Source: Phycisphaerales bacterium (GTDB taxonomy: Bacteria; Planctomycetota; Phycisphaerae; Phycisphaerales; UBA1924). From it: a stretch of 64,000 nucleotides of DNA. The stretch lies in NCBI GenBank assembly GCA_026982335.1, contig JALSHH010000016.1, positions 1 to 64,000 of the forward strand, read 5' to 3'. Of the stretch, positions 55,130-63,614 are shown in pieces. The first letter of the stretch is position 1, and each line of letters starts with the position of its first letter. The notes below the pieces were generated by a model that searched no databases, was not told the DNA's origin, and saw only the letters and a list, made by a program, of their open reading frames with translations. The position numbers and the translations under genes are program-made.

Positions 55130-56308
55130 CTATTCCCCCTGCTGATCTGCAACCGGGAATGCCATGATGTATTGAAACCCGCAAACGGGGTATTGAACCT
55201 GGAGCCGATAGGTGCGAAACTCTTCGGGCGCAAACCCGTTTTGTTCACACAGATAATTCACCATCTCTTGATATTTCGGGATTTCTTGGATTCCGAGATT
55301 GGTCAACCCGGTACCAAGCGAAGCGATCTCGTCGTTGGTGGCCATGCGATCAGTATCGCGCAAAGGATCCTCATTGTCGGCTGCTCCCTTTCCCATCGTT
55401 TTGTACACGATCAGTTTGGGTTGGGCTCCTTTGAAAATGTCGCCATGCAAAATGACATCGTTAACAAGTGTGACCACAGGCACATCGGGGACGACGGAGG
55501 TGCCTCGAGTTTTTTGCCCTGGCCTGGGGAATTTGCTCAGCCCTGCCGGCACATGGACTGAATCGAGCATGTCATAGAGTGCATCTTTGCCTCCGATTTC
55601 TGGAGCAAAGGTACTGATGACCTTTCCTTGATCTTCGACCACGGTCAGCGGAGCAGGGATGTGGGAAAAGAATGGGGTGAGGTCAAACTCCATCTGCACG
55701 GGAAAATCCCGTCCGGATTTATACTTGAGCGGGAGTCCGTAGACGAGCTGGATCGGCGCATCTGGTCGAAGTCGGCGAAGACCAGATGTGCCATGGATGG
55801 TGGAAATGTCGATGGTGTCGCAATCCTCTGCATTGGGTGTAAACATCATGCAGGTAAGCCATACTTTACCCTGAAACCCGAGTATCTGGCTCATGCCTTT
55901 GAATACTTGGTATCGGCTCGCCTGCTCGAATCGCTGGCGTGTATCGTCGTGCTTGACACTCAATGCGGCATTGAGTGCTGCCCGAGTGCCGAACTGGTCT
56001 CGGATCAGGTGATCGAAACCATCGATCGCCTGCATCGCTGCTTGACAATATTCGTGATCAGCCCCGTATTTCTGGGCTGCGCGAATGATTGACCGGAGTG
56101 TTTCAGGCCCCGGAATCGAGATAAGCACCTCGACAGAATCTTCTTTGCCAATCGCACTCAACACTCGGCTGAGCATCACACGAGAAATCTCCAGTGTGCG
56201 TGAGAGCTCCGTTGGTCTCAATGAACACCCGCTTACCCCCTCAAGAACGGGTCCGATAGAGGAACGCAACCGGGCCCCCACATCCTCGGGCCAATTCAAC
56301 CTGCCCAT
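55130..56308 (-). CDS. Protein of unknown function with HTH-like N-terminus
   Basis: 392 residues from an ATG at 56308; the track starts at an upstream TTG. LRPTELSRTLEISRVMLSRVL near residue 45 looks like a helix-turn-helix, suggesting DNA binding. The rest is unrecognised; notable segments are EYCQAAMQAIDGFDHLIRDQ, QVFKGMSQILGFQGKVWL and the C-terminal FGFAPEEFRTYR-like end. No signal peptide. Convergent with the aldehyde dehydrogenase gene and separated from it by a 47-base stretch with repeated TTCTTGCTT. Probably a cytosolic regulator, but this is inference. Confidence 0.8.
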   Translation of the reverse strand: MGRLNWPEDVGARLRSSIGPVLEGVSGCSLRPTELSRTLEISRVMLSRVLSAIGKEDSVEVLISIPGPETLRSIIRAAQKYGADHEYCQAAMQAIDGFDHLIRDQFGTRAALNAALSVKHDDTRQRFEQASRYQVFKGMSQILGFQGKVWLTCMMFTPNAEDCDTIDISTIHGTSGLRRLRPDAPIQLVYGLPLKYKSGRDFPVQMEFDLTPFFSHIPAPLTVVEDQGKVISTFAPEIGGKDALYDMLDSVHVPAGLSKFPRPGQKTRGTSVVPDVPVVTLVNDVILHGDIFKGAQPKLIVYKTMGKGAADNEDPLRDTDRMATNDEIASLGTGLTNLGIQEIPKYQEMVNYLCEQNGFAPEEFRTYRLQVQYPVCGFQYIMAFPVADQQGE

Positions 56309-56562
56309 GCCTTCTGCCCGTACAGATCCCAATCGCCTTCTCCTCTGCGCAATCGGTGCTGATTTTCATACACTCGATATTTTGCACCACCAGTTTTCAC
56401 AAAAAAACCCACAAAATGAGGTGTTATTTATTACACTTCGCCCAAACTCTTGGTACACTGTGCACTCGCCAGCACGCCTACGACATGATAACCACACGGA
56501 ATGCTTTACGCAACATTGTCTAGGAGATGCTCCGAAATTGGATGTACCGATTGAGAGAATTG

Positions 56563-57099
56563 ATGATACTGACCGAACCATCTTTTTCGATTTCACGAGC
56601 CCTGATTTCACTGCTCACTGCTGCCGCGGTCACGATGCCTGCCCATGCCCGATGGTCTGAACACTCGATGACGGCACAGATCAAAAGCGCAAACGAATTC
56701 CATACTCACGGGAAGGCTTCCCCCAATGGCAACTTCTTGGCTGGCGATACACTTGGTGTGGCGCCATACTTGGCAGAATTTCCGCTATTGGCAGCATCCG
56801 CGAATGCAAATAATTTTCTGAGCAACTCTCTCACGACCAATAAATGGTCAATGGACACTGGTATCGGTGACATTGAAATACACAACATCAGTCTAGACAA
56901 TACTTTGAAAAGTATCCCATGCCCTGCGGTCCTCATCGACAACCTTACGAACAACAGTTTGCTTCATTTTTTTAATGTGTCGGCCTTGCCCTTTGCAGTC
57001 CCGGGTAAAAACCCCATTGTTGGGTTTACAGGAACCCATATACCCGATTTCGTCTGTGTTTCTGCCTTTTCAGGTGTTTTTTCCAAAGGGCACCCATAG
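56563..57099 (+). CDS. Possible small exported protein, unknown
   Basis: 178 residues if started at the ATG at 56563 (GAGAG upstream). A signal-peptide-like stretch (SISRALISLLTAAAVTMPAHA) precedes a low-GC mature part without recognised motifs. It is followed by a strong terminator, which supports transcription in this direction. The coding nature is uncertain because no family similarity was seen. Confidence 0.42.
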   Translation: MILTEPSFSISRALISLLTAAAVTMPAHARWSEHSMTAQIKSANEFHTHGKASPNGNFLAGDTLGVAPYLAEFPLLAASANANNFLSNSLTTNKWSMDTGIGDIEIHNISLDNTLKSIPCPAVLIDNLTNNSLLHFFNVSALPFAVPGKNPIVGFTGTHIPDFVCVSAFSGVFSKGHP

Positions 57100-57150
57100 C
57101 CTTACACCCCTTCACCCCTCAATGGTCTTGCAGCAATGCGAGACCATATA

Positions 57151-57184
57151 CACCCGGCGGTCCCTCCCGCCGGGTGGTTTTTTT
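57151..57184 (+). terminator. Strong Rho-independent terminator
   Basis: CACCCGGCGG, six-base loop, CCGCCGGGTG then GTTTTTTT. Ten perfect pairs. A second small hairpin (ATGGTCT/AGACCAT) lies just upstream at 57122-57147. It would end transcripts from the ORF at 56563. Confidence 0.9.
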
Positions 57185-57222
57185 ATTCGCTGTACCAACT
57201 TCATCGTGCATGATCGTTGAAT

Positions 57223-57266
57223 CAAAAAATGGACACGCCCCACCGGTTCCCCAGCAGGGCGTGTTC
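57223..57266 (-). terminator. Terminator of rnpB
   Basis: On the minus strand ACACGCCC, a loop, GGGCGTGT, then CCATTTTTT. It lies directly after the RNase P RNA 3' end. Confidence 0.82.
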
Positions 57267-57273
57267 GCAGCTT

Positions 57274-57764
57274 GATGCAGCTGATAAGCCGAGTTCTGTC
57301 CCGCGATTGGTTTCTGATCCATTCCTTTTGACGGGGACTCTGGACCAGACCTTGCCGCATGGGCGACTATTTCTCTGCCCGTACTGTTGCCAGCACGATG
57401 AGGAGCACTCGCTCCCAGCACCCTACCCGAGTCACATCGACGGATCGTCGAACGCAGAAGACGCAAAACGCCGTCCGCTAGGACCCTGCTTGGGCTTGCA
57501 CGCGGTGGGGTTTACCGTGCCCCGATTGTCACCAATCGGGCGGTGCGCTCTTACCGCACCTTTTCACCCTTACCTGTGATCGGCTGATCCGAAAATCAGT
57601 TGATCCATCGGCGGTTCGTTCTCTGTGGCACTTTCCCTCGACCCAAGCTGCACCCTTGCGGGTTTGTTGAGCCGGGTGGGCGTTACCCACCACCGTATCC
57701 TGCCGTGCTCGGACTTTCCTCCCGCCAACAGCAAACTGTCAACGAGCAGTCGCCTTGCTGCATC
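57274..57764 (-). ncRNA. rnpB: RNase P RNA, bacterial class A
   Basis: About 491 nt on the minus strand. The conserved cores are visible: GGAGGAAAGTCCGAGCAC near the 5' side, GAGGGAAAGTGCCACAGAGA, and the 3' ACAGAACTCGGCTTA. The P1 helix is defined by GATGCAGC at the 5' end and GCTGCATC at the 3' end, which set the boundaries used here. It is longer than most class A RNAs because of expanded peripheral helices. A TATAAT box lies six bases upstream and a terminator follows. It processes tRNA 5' ends with RnpA. Confidence 0.96.
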
Positions 57765-57769
57765 AAAGC

Positions 57770-57775
57770 ATTATA
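57770..57775 (-). promoter_or_regulatory. -10 box of rnpB
   Basis: TATAAT on the minus strand, six bases before the predicted 5' end of RNase P RNA. The -35 is weak. Confidence 0.7.
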
Positions 57776-57834
57776 CGCTCAGGAATTGCCCTGGTTCGCC
57801 TGCAGAAATCCGCGTTTTCGCATAGAATACCCAT

Positions 57835-58860
57835 ATGTCCAAAGCTCGGTGCATCCTCTGGCTCGAACCTGATCAGTCAACCACCCTCCAAAGGGTGCTT
57901 GAGCGTGCCGATATCGAGTTGATTGGTGCCGGCTCGCCGGATTCGGCGCGGACTGGACAGGTCGCTTCCGATCTGGGGTGTGACCCGGTCGATGATCTCC
58001 GCCATGCCTTAGCCAGTACCGATATAGACCTGATCCTCCTCGCCTCTCCGGCCCAATTCGCCGACCAAGCACAAGATGCCGATCTTGATGGACTCAAAGC
58101 AGCCCATGCCCGCAATGTATGTATAACAACACTCGAACCGATCCCTGCAGCCGTCAATGGAATCGGTGGCACCTCGTTCGCGGAGGTTCTCCAAAACGGT
58201 ACGATCAACGAGCTCGTCTATTCGTTACCGATGACGCGATATGCACCGATGATTGATGAATTGTATGCGGTGCTCGAAACCTTCGGCCCGATCCGTTCGT
58301 GCACCGTCACCCTAGGCATCCCCCAAGTCCTTGGCTCGCTCGGTGCCCGCCTGTTTGATGCGATGGACCTTGTTCGGTCACTTGTCGGCGTGCCCAACAT
58401 CATCGAGGCAGGATACATCTCGCCCTTGGCCGGGCGTGGGCTCCATCCGCTACCCGGGCAATCCCTCCGCGATCTTCATGGCGAGTTCACCATTAACCTC
58501 CGGTTTTCCGATGGGCGATGTGCTGCCCTGCTGCTGAGTGATCAGGTCGGCGCATCGATGATTCAGATAACCCTGATGAGCAACGAGGGAAGCATCATCG
58601 CCAACAACGATGGATTCAAATGGTTCAATCCGACTGGCGAAGTGATTGATTCGTACACCAATCCAAAAATCGAGGATACCGACCCTGCCGAGATCTTGCT
58701 GGCGAATCAACTCATCGAGCGCTGCACAGGCGTAGGCCCCAAACGGGTACCGACCGACTATCCATCGGTACTTTCCATGACCCACGCGACGCTGCTGAGC
58801 ACCCGAACCGGACAAGGCGAATCACCTCGGGCAGTGGAGCATTTGTTGTTGTCGATGTGA
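57835..58860 (+). CDS. Gfo/Idh/MocA-like oxidoreductase-type protein
   Basis: 341 residues. The N-terminal half has the layout of a Rossmann domain (ARCILWLEPDQSTTLQRVL, TDIDLILLASPAQFADQAQD, ARNVCITTLEPIPAAVNGI), but the GxGxxG nucleotide-binding loop and the EKP motif are altered, so the enzymatic activity is uncertain. The C-terminal half has the open beta-sheet pattern of the family (FTINLRFSDGRCAALLLSDQ). A TAGAAT box ends six bases before the ATG and no ribosome-binding site is seen, suggesting a leaderless transcript. Divergent from rnpB. Confidence 0.75.
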   Translation: MSKARCILWLEPDQSTTLQRVLERADIELIGAGSPDSARTGQVASDLGCDPVDDLRHALASTDIDLILLASPAQFADQAQDADLDGLKAAHARNVCITTLEPIPAAVNGIGGTSFAEVLQNGTINELVYSLPMTRYAPMIDELYAVLETFGPIRSCTVTLGIPQVLGSLGARLFDAMDLVRSLVGVPNIIEAGYISPLAGRGLHPLPGQSLRDLHGEFTINLRFSDGRCAALLLSDQVGASMIQITLMSNEGSIIANNDGFKWFNPTGEVIDSYTNPKIEDTDPAEILLANQLIERCTGVGPKRVPTDYPSVLSMTHATLLSTRTGQGESPRAVEHLLLSM

Positions 58861-58874
58861 ATCACTTCTCTTCA

Positions 58875-58950
58875 ACGAGCCGCGACTGTGAGGGAGCAGT
58901 CTTGCCTATCTGAAATCGCCGAAGACCACTCCTTCACGGCCGCGGCTTCT
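58875..58950. repeat. Intergenic palindrome, family A copy 2
   Basis: Left arm ACGAGCCGCGACTGTGAGGG at 58875 continues to AGCAGTCTT; the right arm at 58922-58950 is complementary with several mismatches. The left arm differs from that of the 38575 copy at 2 of 29 positions, while the loop is unrelated. It again sits between convergent genes. Confidence 0.75.
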
Positions 58951-58959
58951 TGAAAAAAC

Positions 58960-60531
58960 TCACGCCCATTTGGTCAGGTGCCACTTTTTCTTGCCTCGAC
59001 GAATCGCGATGAACTGATCGTGGAGCAAATCCGCCTGGGTGAGTTTGGTGTCGAGGGTAGTCTTTGTGCCGTTGATTGAGACGGAACCTTCGTTGAGGAA
59101 CTCGCGGGCCTCGCGGTTTGATGAGGCGAGGTTGATCGCCTTGAGCAGCCCGACCATATCGACACCATCAGCCAGTTCCGCCTTGGCGTGTTCGGTGGTC
59201 GGGACACTGGCGAAGACTTCGAGCATGGTTTGTTCATCAAGCGAACCGATGTCGCCGCTGAAGAGGGCCTTGCCAGCGTTCTCGGCGTTGCGCATCGCGT
59301 CGTCGCCGTGGAGGATTCGGGTTGCTTCTTGGGCGAGTGTGCGTTGGAGTTCGCGCCTGCCGGGGTTTTCGGCGTGGGCTGCGATGAGCGATTCGATTGT
59401 TGGTTGATCGAGGAAGGTGAAGACCTTGATCCAGTTCGCGGCATCGTCATCGGAGGCGTTGAGCCAGAACTGGTAGTAGGCGTAGGGGCTGGTACGATTG
59501 GCGGTGAGCCAGACGGCCCCGGTTTCGGTCTTGCCGAACTTCCCGCCGTCGGCTTTGGCGACGAGGGGGGCGGTGAGGCCGAAGTTCGGGCTTGATGCCC
59601 ATTTCAACTCTTTAAGATGAGAGTCCCATCTACCTCGTATTTTCTCTGGCAAACTCACCTGGTGCTCATCCCAGTAATGCATTTGTTGACCTACAACTTC
59701 GTAGGACTGTTTCATCGCCTCATCTAGTGCAAGCTTAGGTGAAACCATAGTAAATCCATTTTTCATTGACTCACGGTACCGGTCCACCAAATCTGGATCG
59801 AGGTCCAGTTTGTCAAAATTATGAACGAACAAATCAGAAAAGTCACCCATCACTTCAACTCTGACACTGATCCGTTTACGACGAATCAAATCCCCACCCG
59901 CCACAATATTCCCATACTGATCGCTCCCGCCGAGTTGGACGGTGACGCCTTCGTGCTCGTAAAGATGAGCAAAATCGTACGCTTGCAGGATCATGTAGGA
60001 GAACTCGGTATAACTGATCCCCTGCTCGCGGTTGTTGAGCCGATCTTTGACGGATTCCTTCTGCATCATCATGTTGACGGAAAAATGCTTGCCGATATCG
60101 CGCAAGGCTTCGATGTAGGAGATTTTACTCAGCCAGTCGTTGTTGTTCTTGAGTTCGTGCTCCGGGCCTGCGATTGGGCCGAGCACGGCGTCGTAGATCG
60201 GGCGTTGGGAATCGACATTGTGCTGGACCATTTCATCGGTCATCATCATCCGCTCGGCGGACTTGCCCGAGGGGTCGCCGATGAGTCCGGTGCCGCCGCC
60301 CATGACGACGACGGGGGTATGCCCGGCCCGTTTGACATGGGCCAACAACATGATCGGGACGAGGTTGCCGATGGTCAGCGAGTCGGCGGTGGGGTCAAAC
60401 CCGGCGTAGATTTTTCGCGTGCCGGACTTGAGGTGATCGCGCAGCCCTTGCTCGTCGGTGCAGTCTTTGAGGAGCCCGCGCCAGGTGAGTTCGTCGATGA
60501 GATCAATCGTGCCTGCTTTGGTATCGGTCAT
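58960..60531 (-). CDS. tyrS: Tyrosyl-tRNA synthetase with a large catalytic-domain insertion
   Basis: 523 residues, about 100 more than usual. The HIGH motif is altered (ADSLTIGNL, with both histidines replaced); GGSDQYGNIVAGGDLIRR and KADGGKFGKTETGAVWLT (the KMSKS equivalent) are intact, and the C-terminal S4-like domain ends ASSNREAREFLNEGSVSING. Between RR and FGLTAPLV there are 98 codons (59584-59877) where other TyrS have about 8; this stretch has about 44% GC against 60-70% in a flanking stretch and includes VDRYRESMKNGF and MHYWDEHQVSLPEKI. The frame is open, so the protein is probably functional. A TATCCT box lies eight bases before the ATG. Confidence 0.92.
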   Translation of the reverse strand: MTDTKAGTIDLIDELTWRGLLKDCTDEQGLRDHLKSGTRKIYAGFDPTADSLTIGNLVPIMLLAHVKRAGHTPVVVMGGGTGLIGDPSGKSAERMMMTDEMVQHNVDSQRPIYDAVLGPIAGPEHELKNNNDWLSKISYIEALRDIGKHFSVNMMMQKESVKDRLNNREQGISYTEFSYMILQAYDFAHLYEHEGVTVQLGGSDQYGNIVAGGDLIRRKRISVRVEVMGDFSDLFVHNFDKLDLDPDLVDRYRESMKNGFTMVSPKLALDEAMKQSYEVVGQQMHYWDEHQVSLPEKIRGRWDSHLKELKWASSPNFGLTAPLVAKADGGKFGKTETGAVWLTANRTSPYAYYQFWLNASDDDAANWIKVFTFLDQPTIESLIAAHAENPGRRELQRTLAQEATRILHGDDAMRNAENAGKALFSGDIGSLDEQTMLEVFASVPTTEHAKAELADGVDMVGLLKAINLASSNREAREFLNEGSVSINGTKTTLDTKLTQADLLHDQFIAIRRGKKKWHLTKWA

Positions 60532-60561
60532 GGTCAGAGAGGATAGGTCGATGATGCACCC

Positions 60562-60635
60562 GTAGAACGGGCTTCCAGCTCGTTTCTTGCTGATGGGGCA
60601 CCTGCATGAAGAAACGGGCTGGAAGCCCGTTCTAC
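60562..60635. repeat. Intergenic palindrome, family C
   Basis: Arms of 27 bases (GTAGAACGGGCTTCCAGCTC and onward) that match at 26 of 27 positions, with a 20-base loop. Each arm contains a smaller palindrome (ACGGGCTGGAAGCCCGT). Located between the tyrS start and the pseudopilin gene. Confidence 0.8.
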
Positions 60636-60642
60636 TGAAGAC

Positions 60643-61572
60643 TCATGGAAATCGTGGTTCGAGCATCCACTCAGAATGGGTCGCTTGATCAGCCCAGTGC
60701 TGCATGTCGTTGAACTCGTCCCATCCCCACTGCTCGGCGTGTCCATCGAGCATCCCGGCGATGCCCTTGCCGTTGTATCGCAGGGAGACTCGACCCGCGT
60801 TGCGTTCGGGTATCTCGGCGTATTCGTTATAGGTATCCTCCCACTGACGCCCAGCGGTCGAGTACAAATACGGCGGCTTGACAATAAACGATCCTTCCAC
60901 AATCCCATACCCGGGCAAGAAGGTCGGGCTCGCGAGATCGCGGGCAGAGGCAAAAACCATCAGGTTACTGGCCCGTCGGGGTTGGTATATTTTGGAGATG
61001 TGGAAATCACCAAAAACTCGCCGACCGGTATCGCTAAAGGGGATTGGATCACCTGGCGCGCCCCCCCCGACAAAGTAAGAGTTGAGCCCGAACGATGGAT
61101 AGAGGCTGATGACATAGCGCAAAGCATGATCGGCTGCAGAGTATGTGGGCGCATTCATGCCTTCTGCGAGCATGTCAATCACGCGTGAATCCTGATAGAG
61201 CGCATCGAAGTTGCCATCGAAGTAGGAAATCAGTCGCCAAGGATACCGTGAGCCGATAACTTGGCCCAGTGGTTCGCCATTGAAATCACGCGGGTCACTG
61301 TGTCGGGCGACCATCCGAGACCAGATGGCTGCGTCTGGAAATCCGATGAGGAGTTTGCCTCGATTGTCGTCGGCGTACATGGTGTAGGCGAGCATGAGTT
61401 GGCGCATGCCTGATTGCTCGCGCACCGCCTTGGCAGCCAACCTGGCGTGCCCAAGTGCGGGCAGCAGCACCCCGATCAGGATCGAGATGATCGCAATCAC
61501 GACGAGCAACTCGATGAGTGTGAATCCAAGGTGTTCAAAGCTCGATGCCCGATGCTGTTTGTCCTGCTTCAT
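60643..61572 (-). CDS. Type II secretion pseudopilin-like protein
   Basis: 309 residues. The prepilin motif GFTLIELLVVIAIISILIGV begins near residue 16, with Gly as the cleavage site and Glu at +5, followed by a long mature part with WGWDEFNDMQHWAD near the end, typical of the large planctomycete families annotated as prepilin-type N-terminal cleavage domain proteins. It would be processed by a prepilin peptidase and placed in the inner membrane or periplasm. Function unknown. Confidence 0.9.
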   Translation of the reverse strand: MKQDKQHRASSFEHLGFTLIELLVVIAIISILIGVLLPALGHARLAAKAVREQSGMRQLMLAYTMYADDNRGKLLIGFPDAAIWSRMVARHSDPRDFNGEPLGQVIGSRYPWRLISYFDGNFDALYQDSRVIDMLAEGMNAPTYSAADHALRYVISLYPSFGLNSYFVGGGAPGDPIPFSDTGRRVFGDFHISKIYQPRRASNLMVFASARDLASPTFLPGYGIVEGSFIVKPPYLYSTAGRQWEDTYNEYAEIPERNAGRVSLRYNGKGIAGMLDGHAEQWGWDEFNDMQHWADQATHSEWMLEPRFP

Positions 61573-61777
61573 GGCTCACCAGCCTTTCTTTTCTCAAGCA
61601 CTCCATTTTCTGTCTAATTTTCTGCCTAATTGAGACTCATTATCAGCCACTTCCTGATATTCTTCGCTAAATGCGACCTACTCTCAACTATAGGCCTATG
61701 CTTTGCTGTAATACAGGCCATATTCCTGAGCGGCAGAAAGATGAAAAAATTGTCCCCTGAGTCAGAAGGAGAGCACC

Positions 61778-62812
61778 ATGGACTTCAACATGACCACACC
61801 ACTCCTGCTTGCAGGGTCGATCATCGGGACCAACAACCTCTGCGCACAAGTCATCGAAATCGAATACAACACTCCCACACTTGATCGGTGGAACTATCCG
61901 TTCAATGGCTCACCCGGTTCACGGCTCTCCGCATCGACCTTTGGTGTCGTCGAAATTCCCGGTTTCGATGACCACGATGCGCAGCTTGTGATTGGGTTCG
62001 AGACACTCGGGGACATCCCCGCCGGGCTCGACCCATCCCAATACCGCGTACTCTCGGCGACACTGACCATCACCAATACCAATGGCGACATCTTCCGGTA
62101 TGACCCAACCTATGACACGCACGACACTTATCTATTCCTCGATGATTCGCTCGATCCTGACCCAGGGCGTCCGATTCATCTCTGGGCGATGGGGTATCGC
62201 AATGGGTATGACCAAACGACTTGGGGCGAGTTCACCGCCTTTGGTGGGACGCCAAGCGTTGAGCCAGTGCAGGAATCTCGGCATGCATTCGCGGCCTACT
62301 TCCCCGTTGATCAGACACCTGTGGATATCTCCAACAACATCAAGTTTGAGTTTGATCCGACCCCGATTGCCATTGGGCAAACGGACATGGTTGTCCCTGG
62401 CGATCTCGTCCCCGCCGACACGACCTTTACCTTCGAGATGGGATTGTGCGATCCGTTTGTGCGTGCGTATCTGGCAGAAGGATTATCACTCGGTGAAATG
62501 CGTTTGACGGTGAGTTCTCTTCAGATCGCTGACGGAGGCACCGGCGGGGGCACCGGCGAGATCACCTACCCGTTCTGGTATACCCGCGAGAACCCGATCG
62601 CCCAAATCTTTGGCTATACCCCCACGCTGCACCTGCGGGTACGAATCGGATCGGCGGGCGATTACAACAGCGATGGCTCGATGAATTTCTTTGATGTTTC
62701 CGCATTCCTTTCCGATCTGGGCAATGGAAATTTCGATGCAGATCTCAACGGGGATTGCTCGCTCAACTTCTTCGATATTTCCGAGTTTCTCTCGATATTC
62801 TCAGCAGGCTAA
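61778..62812 (+). CDS. Secreted protein with two dockerin-like repeats
   Basis: 344 residues, AAGGAGAG upstream of the ATG. A signal peptide-like start (TPLLLAGSIIGTNNLCAQ) is followed by a beta-rich region and, at the C-terminus, GDYNSDGSMNFFDVSAFLSD and DLNGDCSLNFFDISEFLS. These two repeats have the DxNxDG calcium-binding loop pattern of dockerin/EF-hand modules that end many Phycisphaerae exported proteins. They may serve attachment to other surface proteins; this is inferred from the dockerin family. Confidence 0.86.
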   Translation: MDFNMTTPLLLAGSIIGTNNLCAQVIEIEYNTPTLDRWNYPFNGSPGSRLSASTFGVVEIPGFDDHDAQLVIGFETLGDIPAGLDPSQYRVLSATLTITNTNGDIFRYDPTYDTHDTYLFLDDSLDPDPGRPIHLWAMGYRNGYDQTTWGEFTAFGGTPSVEPVQESRHAFAAYFPVDQTPVDISNNIKFEFDPTPIAIGQTDMVVPGDLVPADTTFTFEMGLCDPFVRAYLAEGLSLGEMRLTVSSLQIADGGTGGGTGEITYPFWYTRENPIAQIFGYTPTLHLRVRIGSAGDYNSDGSMNFFDVSAFLSDLGNGNFDADLNGDCSLNFFDISEFLSIFSAG

Positions 62813-62864
62813 TACACATACCCCCCGCTTCGTTTGAGTGGGAACAACACGATAGGAGAACACG

Positions 62865-63530
62865 ATGAACACCCTCTTCCTCATGCCGATCGCAATCGCA
62901 ACTTCTGTTTCATTGGCAGGTGTCGTCACCCCATTCACGGAAACCTTTGAAACTGGCACCAACAACTGGCTGATGGGCACATTCGATGCGCCAATCTACC
63001 ACACAATAGGCGCATTGGATGGCAGCGCTTATATTTCATCGAACGCTGACCTCAACAGCGCAGGCCCGTTCGGGCTCAGCGTGTTTCGAGGCGAAGATCA
63101 CTTCAATGCTTCAGCCGATGCGTTTGTCGGCAACTACCTCACCAGCGGAATCAACCGGATCACCTTTGATTTCCGCCACGATGCTGGGATTGACCTCAAT
63201 GTTGCCCTGCGTGTTTCCGGATCAAACAATTTCCCCGGATTTGGCGTCGAACTCCCCGAGCTTGTCGGATCTGGACAATGGGTAACACTTTCATTTGATT
63301 TGGATTTCTTCAACCCATTGCTGACCCTCGAAGGGCCTCCCACGCCAGACTTTTATAACTCAGTGATGGAGGCTGTGGGCAATCTTCAGGTGTCAGTTGA
63401 GCGTCCTGACGGGCTCGATACGCCTTTGGTTGTCGGATTTGATCTCGATAATGTCTCGATCATCCCGGCCCCTTCGTCGTTAACCCTGCTCTCGATCGGT
63501 GGGTTGTTGGGTATTCGCCGAAGACGATAA
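62865..63530 (+). CDS. Secreted protein with PEP-CTERM-like sorting signal
   Basis: 221 residues, AGGAGA upstream. Signal peptide to about residue 18 (IAIATSVSLAG). The mature region is rich in Gly, Phe and Asn and likely beta-sandwich. The C-terminus PAPSSLTLLSIGGLLGIRRRR has the motif, hydrophobic helix and Arg cluster of the PEP-CTERM exosortase signal. The protein is likely processed and placed on the cell surface. Near the dockerin-like gene in the same direction. Confidence 0.87.
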   Translation: MNTLFLMPIAIATSVSLAGVVTPFTETFETGTNNWLMGTFDAPIYHTIGALDGSAYISSNADLNSAGPFGLSVFRGEDHFNASADAFVGNYLTSGINRITFDFRHDAGIDLNVALRVSGSNNFPGFGVELPELVGSGQWVTLSFDLDFFNPLLTLEGPPTPDFYNSVMEAVGNLQVSVERPDGLDTPLVVGFDLDNVSIIPAPSSLTLLSIGGLLGIRRRR

Positions 63531-63614
63531 CGGTTTTCTCTCTTCTTTCCACTCTTATCCCTCTTTGCACACGACCTGGCTGCCCTCCAGCGCCGGGTCG
63601 GGTGCCGCTTGGGT

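Noticed and set aside
59584-59877. Intein in TyrS
   Set aside because: At about 98 residues it is too short, and the N-terminal Cys/Ser and C-terminal His-Asn splice motifs are lacking.
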